Assembly (NCBI GenBank): GCA_036524855.1 | Contig: DATDBL010000399.1 | Coordinates: forward strand, 14,518-78,517 | From: Aldersonia sp036524855 | GTDB lineage: Bacteria > Actinomycetota > Actinomycetes > Mycobacteriales > Mycobacteriaceae | Direction: 5' to 3' | Length of the DNA stretch: 64,000 bases | In this document: one piece after another, positions 44,215 to 53,333 of the stretch | Numbering within the stretch: the stretch's first letter is position 1 | Layout: the number at the start of each line of letters is the position of its first letter | Notes under the pieces: model-generated | What the model saw: the letters and a program-made list of their open reading frames with translations, nothing else | Databases searched by the model: none | What the model was told of the DNA's origin: nothing | Program-made: the position numbers and the translations under genes

Positions 44215-45840
44215 ATGAACACCATCCCGTCATCGGTCGATGTCCTCGTCATCGGCGCGGGCTTCGGCGGCATCTACGCCGTCGCCAAGTTCAAGCAGCA
44301 GGGCATGAGCGTGGCCTGCCTCGACCAGAACGACGGACCCGGCGGCGCGTGGAACCAGAACCGCTACCCCGGCGCCCGCGTCGACTCGAACAGCCGCTTC
44401 TACGCCATGACCCACGACCCCGACGTCTACCAGGACTGGACGCCCCGGGAGGAGTTCTCCGACAGCGCCGAGATGCGCCGGTACTTCGAGTGGCTGGTCG
44501 AGCGCCTCGGCGTCGACGACGACATCGCCTACGGCCGCACCGTCACCCGTGCCGCCTACGACGAGTCCACCTCCCGCTGGGAGGTCGCCACCGCGGACGG
44601 CGCCGTTGTGGAGGCCACCTACCTCGTGCTGGCGATCGGCAGCCTCAACACCCCCAACGCCCCGCAGCTCCCCGGCCAGGACGTCTTCGCGGGCACCGTG
44701 GTGCACACCAGCTCCTGGCCCGCCACCGAGGTCCCCAACCTGCACGGCCGGGTCGGCGTGGTCGGCACCGGCTCGAGCGGCATCCAGGTCGCCACCCAGC
44801 TCAGCGCTACAGCTGAGAAGCTTTACGTCCTGCAACGGACCCCGCAGTACACCCTGCCGCTGGGCAACCACCCGGCCGACCCGGCCGAACGCGACGCGAT
44901 CCTGCGCGACTTCGCCGGCACCCGCGAGCAGATCTTCGCCGCGCCCAAGGGCCGCCCGGTGCCCGAAACCCAGTACGCCCTGGCCGCCCTGCCGGCCGAC
45001 GAGCAGCAACGCCTGCTCGAGGAGGGCTGGAACCAGGGCGGCAACATCCTCTTGGGCATGTTCACCGACCTGTTCACCGACCCGAACGCCAACGACGTCT
45101 TCTCCGACTTCGTGCGGGCCAAGATCCGCTCCACCGTCACCGACCCCGAGACCGCCGAGCTGCTGACCCCCACCTACGGGATCGGCGCCAAGCGCATCGT
45201 CCGCGACTCCGGCTTCTACCATGCCCTCAACCGCCCCAACACCCACCTCGTCTCCCTGGCCGGCAACCCCATCGTCGAGCTGACCGAGACCGGACTGCAG
45301 ACCGAGAACGAGCACATCGAGTTGGACGTGCTCGTCATGGCCACCGGCTTCGACGCCATGACCGGTCCGCTGTTCCGCATCGACCTCTACGGCGAGAACG
45401 GCGTCCTGCTCGAGGACCAGTGGAACTCCGGCGAGCGGATCGACTCGATGGGCGGCCTCATGGTCAACGGCTTCCCCAACATGTTCATCATCGGCGGCGC
45501 CCAATCCCCGGCCGTGCACGTCAGCGTCCCGGTGCTCAACGAATACATGGTCGACCAAGCCAGCGACATCATCGATCTGGCGCAGGCCCAGCAGGCCGGA
45601 TCCGTCCAGCCGCCGGTCGAGTACTGCACCCGATGGACCGAACTGGTCACCGAGGCCGGCCAGGGCTCCATCACCAACACCGTGGCCAGCTGGTTCAACG
45701 GTGGCAACATCGACGGCAAACCACGGGCCTTCCTGACCTACCAGGGTGGCTTCGTGAACTACCAGACCTACTTCAACGGCCTGGACAAGCAGCGCCTGCT
45801 CGAGCCGCCGCGCGAACTCGCCGAATCCGCCGCGGCCTAG
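44215..45840 (+). CDS. Flavin-binding monooxygenase of Baeyer-Villiger type
   Basis: 541-residue class B flavoprotein monooxygenase. The FAD Rossmann motif GAGFGG is at residues 14-19. The Baeyer-Villiger fingerprint FAGTVVHTSSWP (158-169) is intact, and the NADPH motif GVVGTGSSGIQ follows. PGARVDSNSRFY and MATGFDAMTG are further family blocks. It would insert oxygen next to a carbonyl to make an ester or lactone from a cyclic or linear ketone. Placed after an SDR and ALDH, it suggests an alcohol-to-ketone-to-ester/lactone route. The gene has codon and composition features like its neighbours and is complete. Confidence 0.92.
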   Translation: MNTIPSSVDVLVIGAGFGGIYAVAKFKQQGMSVACLDQNDGPGGAWNQNRYPGARVDSNSRFYAMTHDPDVYQDWTPREEFSDSAEMRRYFEWLVERLGVDDDIAYGRTVTRAAYDESTSRWEVATADGAVVEATYLVLAIGSLNTPNAPQLPGQDVFAGTVVHTSSWPATEVPNLHGRVGVVGTGSSGIQVATQLSATAEKLYVLQRTPQYTLPLGNHPADPAERDAILRDFAGTREQIFAAPKGRPVPETQYALAALPADEQQRLLEEGWNQGGNILLGMFTDLFTDPNANDVFSDFVRAKIRSTVTDPETAELLTPTYGIGAKRIVRDSGFYHALNRPNTHLVSLAGNPIVELTETGLQTENEHIELDVLVMATGFDAMTGPLFRIDLYGENGVLLEDQWNSGERIDSMGGLMVNGFPNMFIIGGAQSPAVHVSVPVLNEYMVDQASDIIDLAQAQQAGSVQPPVEYCTRWTELVTEAGQGSITNTVASWFNGGNIDGKPRAFLTYQGGFVNYQTYFNGLDKQRLLEPPRELAESAAA

Positions 45841-45881
45841 CCTAGCGCCAGTGACGAGCGTAAACCGACTCCGACCGCCTC

Positions 45882-46151
45882 TTGGCGCGGTTACTGGTCG
45901 AGGCCGACCGCGACATGATCGAAGAACTCGTAGCAATGCGGAAGACGAAAGGTATCACCCAGGCGGAGGTTGCGCGCAGGATCGGTCGCGATCCTGCGGT
46001 TGTGTCGAACTTCGAACGTCTCGGGTCCGACCCGCATCTGTCGACGATCCGGCGGTATGCGCGTGCGATCGACGCGCGAGTGACCCACGCAGTCGTCTCG
46101 GTAAGCGACACGTCGTCGGATGGCGGCGTCAAAATGGGCCGACTGGCATGA
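45882..46151 (+). CDS. XRE-family helix-turn-helix protein
   Basis: Short protein of up to 89 residues. The HTH is in LVAMRKTKGITQAEVARRIGRDPAVVSNFERLG, followed by STIRRYARAIDARVTHAV. The start is uncertain: TTG at 45882 gives the longest frame, ATG at 45915 gives the HTH core. No partner toxin was found beside it, and it sits between the monooxygenase and the IS607-type transposon. It may be an orphan regulator or the antitoxin part of a lost pair. Confidence 0.65.
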   Translation: MARLLVEADRDMIEELVAMRKTKGITQAEVARRIGRDPAVVSNFERLGSDPHLSTIRRYARAIDARVTHAVVSVSDTSSDGGVKMGRLA

Positions 46152-46355
46152 ATCGACGGCGTGGACTGGGCGGTGCGCGAAGCCCCGTCGAACGCCTTCG
46201 GCCGGCGCATCTCGGCGCGGTCGAACGGGCGTCGAGGGCCGGCCACGCCACCGACACGACCGCGGCGACAGCGGGGGTGCTGACTATGCGCCTGTAGTGT
46301 TGTTGAAGTGAGTTTGAGTGCTATCGAGTGAGTCCGTGCATGTAGTCTGGTCGGT

Positions 46356-46949
46356 ATGAATCTGACCGAGTGGGCGCATGCGAATGGCGTTCACCCGCAG
46401 ACCGCGCGGAAGTGGTTTCGGGAGGGGAATCTGCCGGTGCCCGCCACACGAGTCGGTCCGCGCACGATCTTGGTGAATGTGGAGGCGAACTCGACCCCGG
46501 TCGATGCCGAGGGTGTCGGCCTGTACGCACGGGTGTCCGCACATGATCAGAAGGCCGATCTGGAGCGGCAGACCGCCAGGCTCACTCGGTGGGCTGCGCA
46601 GGCGGGTCACCGGGTGGTGCGCGTGGAGGCCGAGGTGGGGTCCGCAATGAACGGGGCGCGCACGAAGGCGCGACGACTGCTGTCGGACCCGGCGGTTACG
46701 GTCGTGGTCGTGGAACACCGTGACCGGCTGGGTTGCATGAACACCGAACTGGTCGAGGCTGCCCTGTCGGCGTCCGGACGGCGCCTGGTCGTCCTCGACG
46801 ACGGTGAGGTCGCCGATGATCTCGTTCGTGACATGACCGAGGTGCTGACCTGGTTCTGCGCCCGATCCTACGGGCGCCGGTCGGCGAAGAACCGGGCGAC
46901 ACGAGCGATGCGGTGCGCTGCCGATCCGGGCGGTGGCCAGACCGCATGA
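46356..46949 (+). CDS. tnpA: IS607 family serine recombinase (TnpA)
   Basis: 197 residues. An N-terminal MerR-like DNA-binding domain (MNLTEWAHANGVHPQTARKWFREG) precedes a resolvase catalytic domain. The catalytic serine is in GLYARVSAHDQ (Ser61), with the arginines of VVVEHRDRL and the long E-helix DDLVRDMTEVLTWFCARSYGRRSAKNRA. This N-terminal DNA-binding arrangement is specific to IS607-type transposases. The stop overlaps the tnpB start (ATGA). The gene is intact. Confidence 0.93.
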   Translation: MNLTEWAHANGVHPQTARKWFREGNLPVPATRVGPRTILVNVEANSTPVDAEGVGLYARVSAHDQKADLERQTARLTRWAAQAGHRVVRVEAEVGSAMNGARTKARRLLSDPAVTVVVVEHRDRLGCMNTELVEAALSASGRRLVVLDDGEVADDLVRDMTEVLTWFCARSYGRRSAKNRATRAMRCAADPGGGQTA

Positions 46950-48587
46950 GCACAGGTGGGCGCACAGCATCGGGGCTGCGGCAGATCGCTGACCCCTTTG
47001 TCGTCACGCCCCCGAAAGGGGTGCGTACCCGCACCCGGGTGCGGCCCACCTCGTCGGAAGGGGCTGCGCTCGAGCGCATCGGGGTGTTCCTCGGTGGGGT
47101 GTATCGGCAGGCACTGGCCTCGCGGGTGCGCCTGGGTCGGGTCGGTGCACATGATCAGGCGACGTGGCGGGCACACGAGAAACGGCGCCTGACCGGCTTG
47201 TCGTCGTCGCGGTGGGCCGGCGCACTGACCCGGACCGCGATCGACTCCTACCACCTGGGAATGCGCGGCCTGTCCGCCGAGGCAGCGTCCCTGCGTGCGG
47301 CGATCGAGACGATCGGGGCGCGGATGAACGCACCCGTCGCCCGGGGCCGGGTCGCCACCCCGGGGGTGCCCGCGGGCCACGCCCGTGCGCGGGTACGCGA
47401 GCGAGGGCGAGCGGTTCGCCAAGTCCTGCCGCAAGACCCAGCTGGAACATCGCCTGGCGGTCGTCGCCGGGCGGCTCGAGTCCGGGCGCCCGCGCATCGT
47501 CGCCGGTGGCGGGCGGCTGTGGCGGCGCCGCCGCCACCTCGACGAGGCCGCGATGAGCGTGCCCGAGTGGGAGCAGCGTTGGACCCAGGAGCGCATGTTC
47601 CTCACCGCCGACGGGGAGAGCGGCAAACGGTGCGGGAACGAAACCATTCGCGTCACCGACGACGGCATCCTCACGATCAAGGTGCCCGCCGCCCTGGTGA
47701 GCGAACTGGGCATCGCGCGGCTCACGATCGCTGCACCGGTATCGCTGGGCACCCACCGAGGTGACGAGTGGGCCGACCGGATCGTAGGGAACCAGGGCAT
47801 CCGCTACGACCTGCACCGAGATGCACGCGGACGCTGGTACATCGACGCATCCTGGAGCTACCCGCAGGCGGCGGCGGTCCCGCTCGAGGTGCTGCGGGCT
47901 CGGCGCACGCTCGGGGTGGACCTGGGCGACGGCCATATCGACGCCGCGGTGATCGACCCGGACGGCAACGTCGTCGGTACCCCGCGACGGATCGACTACA
48001 CCATCGACGCGATCACCAGCCACCGTGACGCCCAGGTGCGCCACGTCGTCACCCGGCTGATCCACGCCGCCAGGCAGGCCGGGTGTGCCTCGATCAGCAT
48101 CGAGAACCTGGGCTTCGACGACGCCCGAGCCACCGGGCGCGAGACGATGGGCACAGGCAGACGCGGGAAACGGTTCCGGCGCACCGTTGCCGGCCTGCCG
48201 ACAGGAAAGTTCCGGGACCGGCTGGTCGCGATGGCCGCGACGGCGGGGCTCGCGGTGATCGCCGTCGATCCGGCCTATACGCCCTCGCGCTGGGGCACCC
48301 AACACTGGCTGCCCGCACTGAAGGCTTCCGATCCGACCGTCGACGCACACCGTGCCGCCGCCGTCGTGATCGGCAGGAGAAGTCTTGGCCACCGTGCCGG
48401 CGTAAGCCGGTCGGACCCTGCACGCGACAGAGGACGCGTGCAGGCCAACCGACCCGAACAGTCGCACACGGCACCGGGACTCCTCGCTCGCGTGTCACCG
48501 GTCGGCCGAGGGCGCACGACGCCGCAGGCCCACCGGATACGTGAATACACGCGCAGCGCCGTCGGCACCGTTCGGACGGCAGGGTGA
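46946..48587 (+). pseudogene. tnpB: TnpB-type RNA-guided nuclease homologue, frame-broken, without zinc ribbon
   Basis: From ATG 46946 one frame encodes the N-terminal part (IGVFLGGVYRQALASRVRLGRVGAHDQATWRAHEKRR). Somewhere in 47330-47375, perhaps at the C4G5 run 47357-47366, the coding switches by one base to the frame continuing RGYASEGERFAKSCRKTQLEHRLAVV. The RuvC triad appears complete: LGVDLGDGHI, ISIENLGF, and VDAHRAAAVVIGRR. The zinc ribbon expected between the last two is missing; the region reads DPAYTPSRWGTQHWLPALKAS with no cysteine. I recall this variant from actinobacterial IS607 elements. With the frame break, this copy is probably inactive unless the break is an assembly error. 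The C-terminal end is also uncertain. Confidence 0.8.
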
Positions 48588-48654
48588 CCGGGACCGAGTC
48601 GGACTCACTCCCGCTCACTGATTAGGAACGGTTTGCTCGGTCCTGAGACCGCGG

Positions 48655-48720
48655 AACCCGACTACTCGAAGGCTTCTGTGTTGCACGTCCGTTGGAAACG
48701 AGTAGGCGACTACTCGTGAG
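48655..48720 (+). ncRNA. Candidate omega RNA scaffold end at the transposon's right end
   Basis: Downstream of tnpB a perfect 7-bp hairpin occurs, CGAGTAG, loop GCGA, CTACTCG (48699-48716). A second copy of CTACTCG lies about 50 bases upstream (48662-48668) and could pair with the same arm. TnpB guide RNAs begin within the 3' part of tnpB and end at the element's right end with such structures, and the guide would follow. The call rests only on position and hairpin. Confidence 0.4.
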
Positions 48721-48892
48721 GCGCAAGCCGACGTCGGGCAGGCTGGGTTCGGCTCCGATGACAGCGCAGCCGACCGCATCGCGATCGTGGGTCCGTCCGT
48801 CAGCGCGTGCGTGGAGGAGGAGATCACAACCGCCACGCGACGGCAACGACGACAGCTAGGGGAGTGAGTGTGTGGCCTTGCGGAGAGGAGCA

Positions 48893-50526
48893 ATGATGGC
48901 AGCGCTGATCAATCCGGGGCTCGCTGGTGCAGTCCCGTTCGACACGCTGATCTATGCCTCGGCTGGTCTCAACTACTCGGGTGTGCCTGCCCTGGTGCAG
49001 TACACGGTCTTCGACACGCCCGACCCGGCCTATGTGACGCCGCGGATCAACATCTCCGCGTTCGCGAATCTCGGGGCGGGCACGCCGTGGCCGTTCCTGA
49101 ACACCAACGTGCCGCTGAACGGGCATGTCTGCGTTCCCCGTGGTCGTGGCCCGTTTCGCTGGCCGTTTTCGTCCATGGCAACCACGGCCCGCTGGAGAAC
49201 TCGACGCCCGGCTACCTGTATCTCTGTTCGCTGCTGGCTTCACACGGAATCATCGCTGCAACGATCGACGCGAACTTTCTCAACGGCTTCAACTTCGGCG
49301 AGAACGACGCCCGGGCGATCGTGCACCTGGAGCATCTCAAGCAGTTCCGGACGTGGAACGACACCGCGGCGCATCCGCTGCACGGGAAGGTCGACCTCAA
49401 TCGAATCCTCATCGTCGGCCACTCCCGCGGCGGCGAGGGGGTGGGGCATGCCTCGTTCTTCAACCGACTGGCGTCGATCAAGCCCGACATTTTCAGCCCG
49501 GTGGTTCCGCTCGACGGCTCGGCGGGGCTGGGCCCGTATCGCTTTGCCCTGACCGCCGCGGCGGCGGTTGCGCCGACCGATAGGCAATACCAGCCGCTGA
49601 CCGGGCCAACCGTGGTACCCGACCACTACTTCCTGATTCATGGCAGCCGCGACGGCGACGTCTCGACCTTCGAGGGCTACAACACCTACAACCGCGCGCA
49701 CGCCGTCGACCTGGCAAACCCCACCGTCTCTGACGGCAAGCTGAAGGCTCTGTTGTGGGTCTACCGTGCGAATCACAACCAGTTCAACTCGGTGTGGGCG
49801 TCGGAGACCCCGCCTGCGGTGGCCATGCCGCGCGCCGATCAGGAGGAGGTCGCCAAGGTCTATATCGGGGCGCTGGCACACGCGCTGCTGCTCGACCGCG
49901 CCGAGTATCTGGAGGTGTTGCGCGATCACGCCGCGGCCGAGACGTGGCTCGCCGCCGGCGCCGATTTCGTTTCGCAGTATCAGGACGCGGATCGTGTCTT
50001 CATCCAACACGAGCAGGAGAGTCTCGCCGCGCCACAGATCTCGCTGCCGGCGCAGGGAACGGTGGCGGCCGACGCGGTCGCCGCTGCTCGCCAGCTGAAA
50101 GACCTGGTGAATGCCGGTGCCCCGCAATCGACGATCACGCTGCGGCTGGAGTGGAGCACCGCCGGCGCGCGCCTGCTGTTGAACATGACTCCCCCCACTC
50201 CGCCTGCGGAACGCTACAAGGTGCTGTCTCTGCGGGTCGGACAATCGACCGAGGCGAAGAACGCTGCCGATCGCGACCAGGACTTCACCATCGAGGTGTC
50301 CAGCGGCTCACGCACTGTGGCCGTCGCCGCCAGTTCTGTTCATCGGCTGCTTTATCCCGACGTCGTCTTCGGCGCCGGCAAGACGGTGATGCAGACCCTG
50401 CGCCTGCCCATCTCCCGGCTGCGCGATTCGGGCATCGAGCCCAGCGATATCCGACGTGTCGCGCTCGTCTTCGACAAGCGAACAACGGGTACTGTCTACG
50501 TCGGAGATATACAAGTGTCGAATTGA
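48893..50526 (+). pseudogene. Alpha/beta hydrolase with a one-base frame break
   Basis: The N-terminal part, from ATG 48893 behind an AGAGGAG site, encodes AVPFDTLIYASAGLNYSGVPALVQYTVFDTPD through NVPLNGHVCVP. Around 49145-49165 the frame must gain one base to continue as SLAVFVHGNHGPLENSTPGYLYLCSLLASHG. Then follow the nucleophile elbow GHSRGGEG, an acidic residue in IHGSRDGDV and a histidine in RANHNQFN. The last 150 residues form an extra beta-rich domain of unknown role. It resembles acyl-hydrolase/esterase families, but I cannot name the substrate. It stops one base into the next gene's ATG. Confidence 0.72.
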
Positions 50527-50972
50527 TGTCTTCCGAACCGAGTACGCGAGGGCAAACCATGCAAGCGTCCAACACCCCCGAAGCGGTCGCGGTCGAGGTC
50601 ATCGCCGCGCAGCCCACCGAAGCCGACAGCGCTTTGACGGCGCAACTCGCCGCCGAGCATGACGAGTCGCTGCCCCCGGTCACCTATATCGTCCGGGTGA
50701 AGCTCGAGACCGTTCCGGAGGCTACATCCCAGGGCTGGGCGTTGTACGTCGGCGACGTGCGCATCCCGAAGTACTGGGCGTACAGCCAAGGCATCTACTT
50801 CAAGGTCTTCGATCCGCAGTTCTTCACGGACAACCGGGACGGACGGCTGCGCTTCTCACGCAACGGCACCGAGTTCACCGAGACCGGCTTGAAACTGACC
50901 GCGCCGCAGGCGGAAGACGAGTCGGCTCGAGCGGACGCACAGCTGCCGCGACAGGATGAGGTGCTGCAGTAG
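50526..50972 (+). CDS. Hypothetical protein coupled to the alpha/beta hydrolase
   Basis: 148 residues; its ATG shares one base with the hydrolase stop (TGATG). The first 45 residues look disordered and acidic. A central domain contains PPVTYIVRVKLETVPEATSQGWALYVGDVRIPKYWAYSQGIYFKVFDPQFF, with mixed aromatic and beta-like character. The tail is charged. I do not recognise a family. The tight coupling suggests that it works with the hydrolase, for example as a binding partner. Confidence 0.6.
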   Translation: MSSEPSTRGQTMQASNTPEAVAVEVIAAQPTEADSALTAQLAAEHDESLPPVTYIVRVKLETVPEATSQGWALYVGDVRIPKYWAYSQGIYFKVFDPQFFTDNRDGRLRFSRNGTEFTETGLKLTAPQAEDESARADAQLPRQDEVLQ

Positions 50973-51082
50973 CGCCCGGGCACGGCCATCACCGTCAGCG
51001 CTCACGCCGGAATTCGATAGCGCAGTACAGTATCTCGCCGATTTTGGGTGCTCTCACAGTGTGTGTGATGTCGAGTTCGCCT

Positions 51083-51340
51083 GGCGTAGTCGGCGCGTAG
51101 TCGCTTCTTGTCGAATTTTCCGACGCTGGTCTTGGGCACTTCGCGGAGGAGGGCCCAGTTCTCGGGCAGTTGCCACTTGGCGACCTTGTCGGCGAGATAC
51201 CGCTGCAGTGCGGCCGGTGTGGTGGTGCTGTCGCGGTGGAGTACGACGGCAACGAGCGGTCGTTCGTCCCATTTCTCGTCGGGGATGGCGATGACGGCGG
51301 CTTCGAGGACCTCCGGATGGCCCACGATCGCCAGGGTCCG
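51083..51340 (-). pseudogene. C-terminal remnant of an AMP-forming acyl-CoA ligase
   Basis: About 84 codons encode VGHPEVLEAAVIAIPDEKWDERPLVAVVL and the end VPKTSVGKFDKKRLRADYA with the catalytic C-terminal lysine. This is the last domain of a fatty-acyl or aryl-CoA ligase. The whole N-terminal adenylation domain is absent; upstream on the same strand no family sequence is found to the MFS gene. It is a leftover of a larger gene removed by rearrangement. The rest of the 620-base gap 50973-51592 holds nothing else that I can identify. Confidence 0.75.
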
Positions 51341-51592
51341 GTCGCCCTGCCGAAGGCCCGGGCCATCGCTCATGCACGACTGCATCGAGTGCAGCCAGAT
51401 CGAGCGGTGCGAGATTGCTCCTGGGGTCGGGATGCGCTTCGGCCCGGGCGGGGATCGTCGCCGGCGGCGGGGACCCGGGATTCTGGTGGCGGACGGGCCG
51501 GAACGCAGATGTGCTCGACACACCTCACTCAAACTTGCGAGCCAAGTAGCAAGTAAGTTCGGGCGAGGTGTCCCGCGGTCTGACGCCGGGTT

Positions 51593-52936
51593 CTATCGAT
51601 CGGCGCTCGCGGTTGCTCCGAGGAGGCGCCGTGCGTCGCGGACGGGGTTGACGATCGCCATGGCCAGGACGCCTGCGAGCAGGGCGACGATTCCCATGAC
51701 TTGGAATGCGAGGGCGTATCCGTGCGCGGGTTCGGCGGCGTGGTCGACGATGAAGCCGGTCAGGTAGGGGGCGATGATGCCGCCGGACGCCATGATGCCC
51801 AGAAACACACCGAGCGTTCCGGCGAGTTGGGTGGGTGGGCAGATCTCCGAGAGCCCCGAGTTGTACATCGGGAACACGCAGGCGCCGAACCCGTAGCCGA
51901 TGGCGACGACGGCGACCGTCATGGCGGGGGTTCCGATGTAGGGCACGGCGACGAGGATCAGTCCGCACACCACCAGGCTCACGCTCGGGACCACGCCACG
52001 TAGGATCCGAGAACTCGTACCGCGCAACAGCATTCGGTCACCTATGGAGGTCAGTGTGAACACCATGACCATTCCCGCGATCGAGGGGAAGGCGAACATC
52101 GCGCCGGCCTGCACGCGCGAGTACCCGAGGCCGACCTCGAAGTAGGACGGCAGCCAGGTCAACACGACCGTCACGAGGCTGTAGGCGGCGAAGACGGCCG
52201 CGGCACCGCCGAGGAAGGTGGGGGTCAGGAAGATCCTGCGCCAGGGCACCCGGGTGGTGTCGGCCTCGACGCGGTCGGTCTGGTCGGTCGGGGTCTGCTC
52301 GTCGGTGCGCGTCTCGCCGTACGGTCCTGGGCGCCAGGTGAGCAGCCAGGCCACGCACCACGCGACACCCACCGCGGCCAGAACCACGAACGCGGCCCGC
52401 CATCCCCAGGCCGCGATCACGAGCACCAGCGCGGGTGCGACGACGATCTTCGCGATACCGCCGCAGGCGGCGATGCACGCCGAGGGAAGCCCACGCTTCG
52501 CGAGCGGATGCCAGGAGTACAGCGCGGTGTGCACGAGCGCGCCGGACGGGCCTTCGAAGCACCCCAGCACCACTCGGCTCACCAGCAGAACCGCGACGGA
52601 CGCGACCACGACCAGCGGCAGCATCGAGGCGGCCCATCCGAGCGCCAGCAGCACCAGCGCCCACCGGATCGAGAGCCACTTGTTGATCAGCCCTGCGGCG
52701 AATCCGCTGATGGTGAACGCGAGGAAGAACAGGCTGCCGATCAGGCCGATCTGGGAGGCGGACATGTCCAGTTCCTCGGCCAGGGGCTGGGCGACCAGGC
52801 CGTAGATCGCCTTGTCGGCCCAGTTGATGGTGTAGAGGATCATCAGCATGCCGGTGAATCCCCACGCCTTGGTCCGTGATTCGCCGACGGTGCCGGACGG
52901 CGATGCGGGGGGAGCCTCGGAGGTGCTGTTGGTCAT
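51593..52936 (-). CDS. MFS transporter
   Basis: 447-residue, 12-helix major facilitator protein of the anion:cation symporter-like type. Helix 1 has YTINWADKAIYGL, and the region after helix 4 has SRVVLGCFEGPSGALVHTALYSWHPLAKRGLPSA, with central loop residues rich in Thr, Asp and Glu. The ATG at 52936 was chosen because the family N-terminus begins shortly after; the frame is open to 53017. It is divergent from the SDR operon at 53334 and probably imports that pathway's substrate. Confidence 0.87.
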   Translation of the reverse strand: MTNSTSEAPPASPSGTVGESRTKAWGFTGMLMILYTINWADKAIYGLVAQPLAEELDMSASQIGLIGSLFFLAFTISGFAAGLINKWLSIRWALVLLALGWAASMLPLVVVASVAVLLVSRVVLGCFEGPSGALVHTALYSWHPLAKRGLPSACIAACGGIAKIVVAPALVLVIAAWGWRAAFVVLAAVGVAWCVAWLLTWRPGPYGETRTDEQTPTDQTDRVEADTTRVPWRRIFLTPTFLGGAAAVFAAYSLVTVVLTWLPSYFEVGLGYSRVQAGAMFAFPSIAGMVMVFTLTSIGDRMLLRGTSSRILRGVVPSVSLVVCGLILVAVPYIGTPAMTVAVVAIGYGFGACVFPMYNSGLSEICPPTQLAGTLGVFLGIMASGGIIAPYLTGFIVDHAAEPAHGYALAFQVMGIVALLAGVLAMAIVNPVRDARRLLGATASADR

Positions 52937-53206
52937 GAGTCGTCCTTCCGAACGTCGATGGCGAAGAAATGTGGGTGTCTGGCGATCCGGGGCCCGACGA
53001 GGTGTGCCGTCGATCACGGTCGCTCGCCCCGAACCGAGGCGCCGTCGACGGCGTTGGAGTAACCGAAAACCACAGCGTGAGTTGGCTTCAGGACTGGGAC
53101 GTGGCCGCCGGGGGAGAGCTGCGACCGAGTCGGCAGCGGTCGTGCGCCGCTGTCACCGGCGGTGAGTTCTGATCTCGGCATCGTTTTGGTCCGTTCCACA
53201 TCGTGT

Positions 53207-53251
53207 GCTTGACGAGAGCTACAACACCATATAACTTGTTAGTCGTCAAGC
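53207..53251 (+). promoter_or_regulatory. Candidate promoter framed by a 9-bp inverted repeat
   Basis: In the 397-base divergent gap before the SDR gene, GCTTGACGA (53207-53215) and TCGTCAAGC (53243-53251) form a perfect inverted repeat with 27 bases between. The left arm contains a -35-like TTGACG, and TATAAC at 53230-53235 could be the -10 element. The repeat would allow a dimeric repressor to cover the promoter. The rest of the gap shows no gene. Confidence 0.55.
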
Positions 53252-53333
53252 ATGTTTATGAGATTGGGTACCGCACACGTGCTGCCGTACCACCCGGCTG
53301 GGCCCGATCTGCCGAAACCCGAAGGAGATTCCG

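Larger units (their letters stand above)
46300..48720 (+). mobile_element. IS607-type transposon (serine recombinase plus TnpB), ends approximate
   Basis: A two-gene element with overlapping tnpA and tnpB reading in the same direction, the classical IS607 layout. IS607 elements lack terminal inverted repeats, so boundaries cannot be set from sequence; the left limit is placed before the recombinase promoter and the right limit after the hairpin at 48699-48716. It inserts between the XRE gene and an alpha/beta hydrolase gene. Confidence 0.75.

Noticed and set aside
45882..46151. Toxin-antitoxin pair with the XRE protein
   Set aside because: No HigB/RelE-like or other toxin frame was found on either side.
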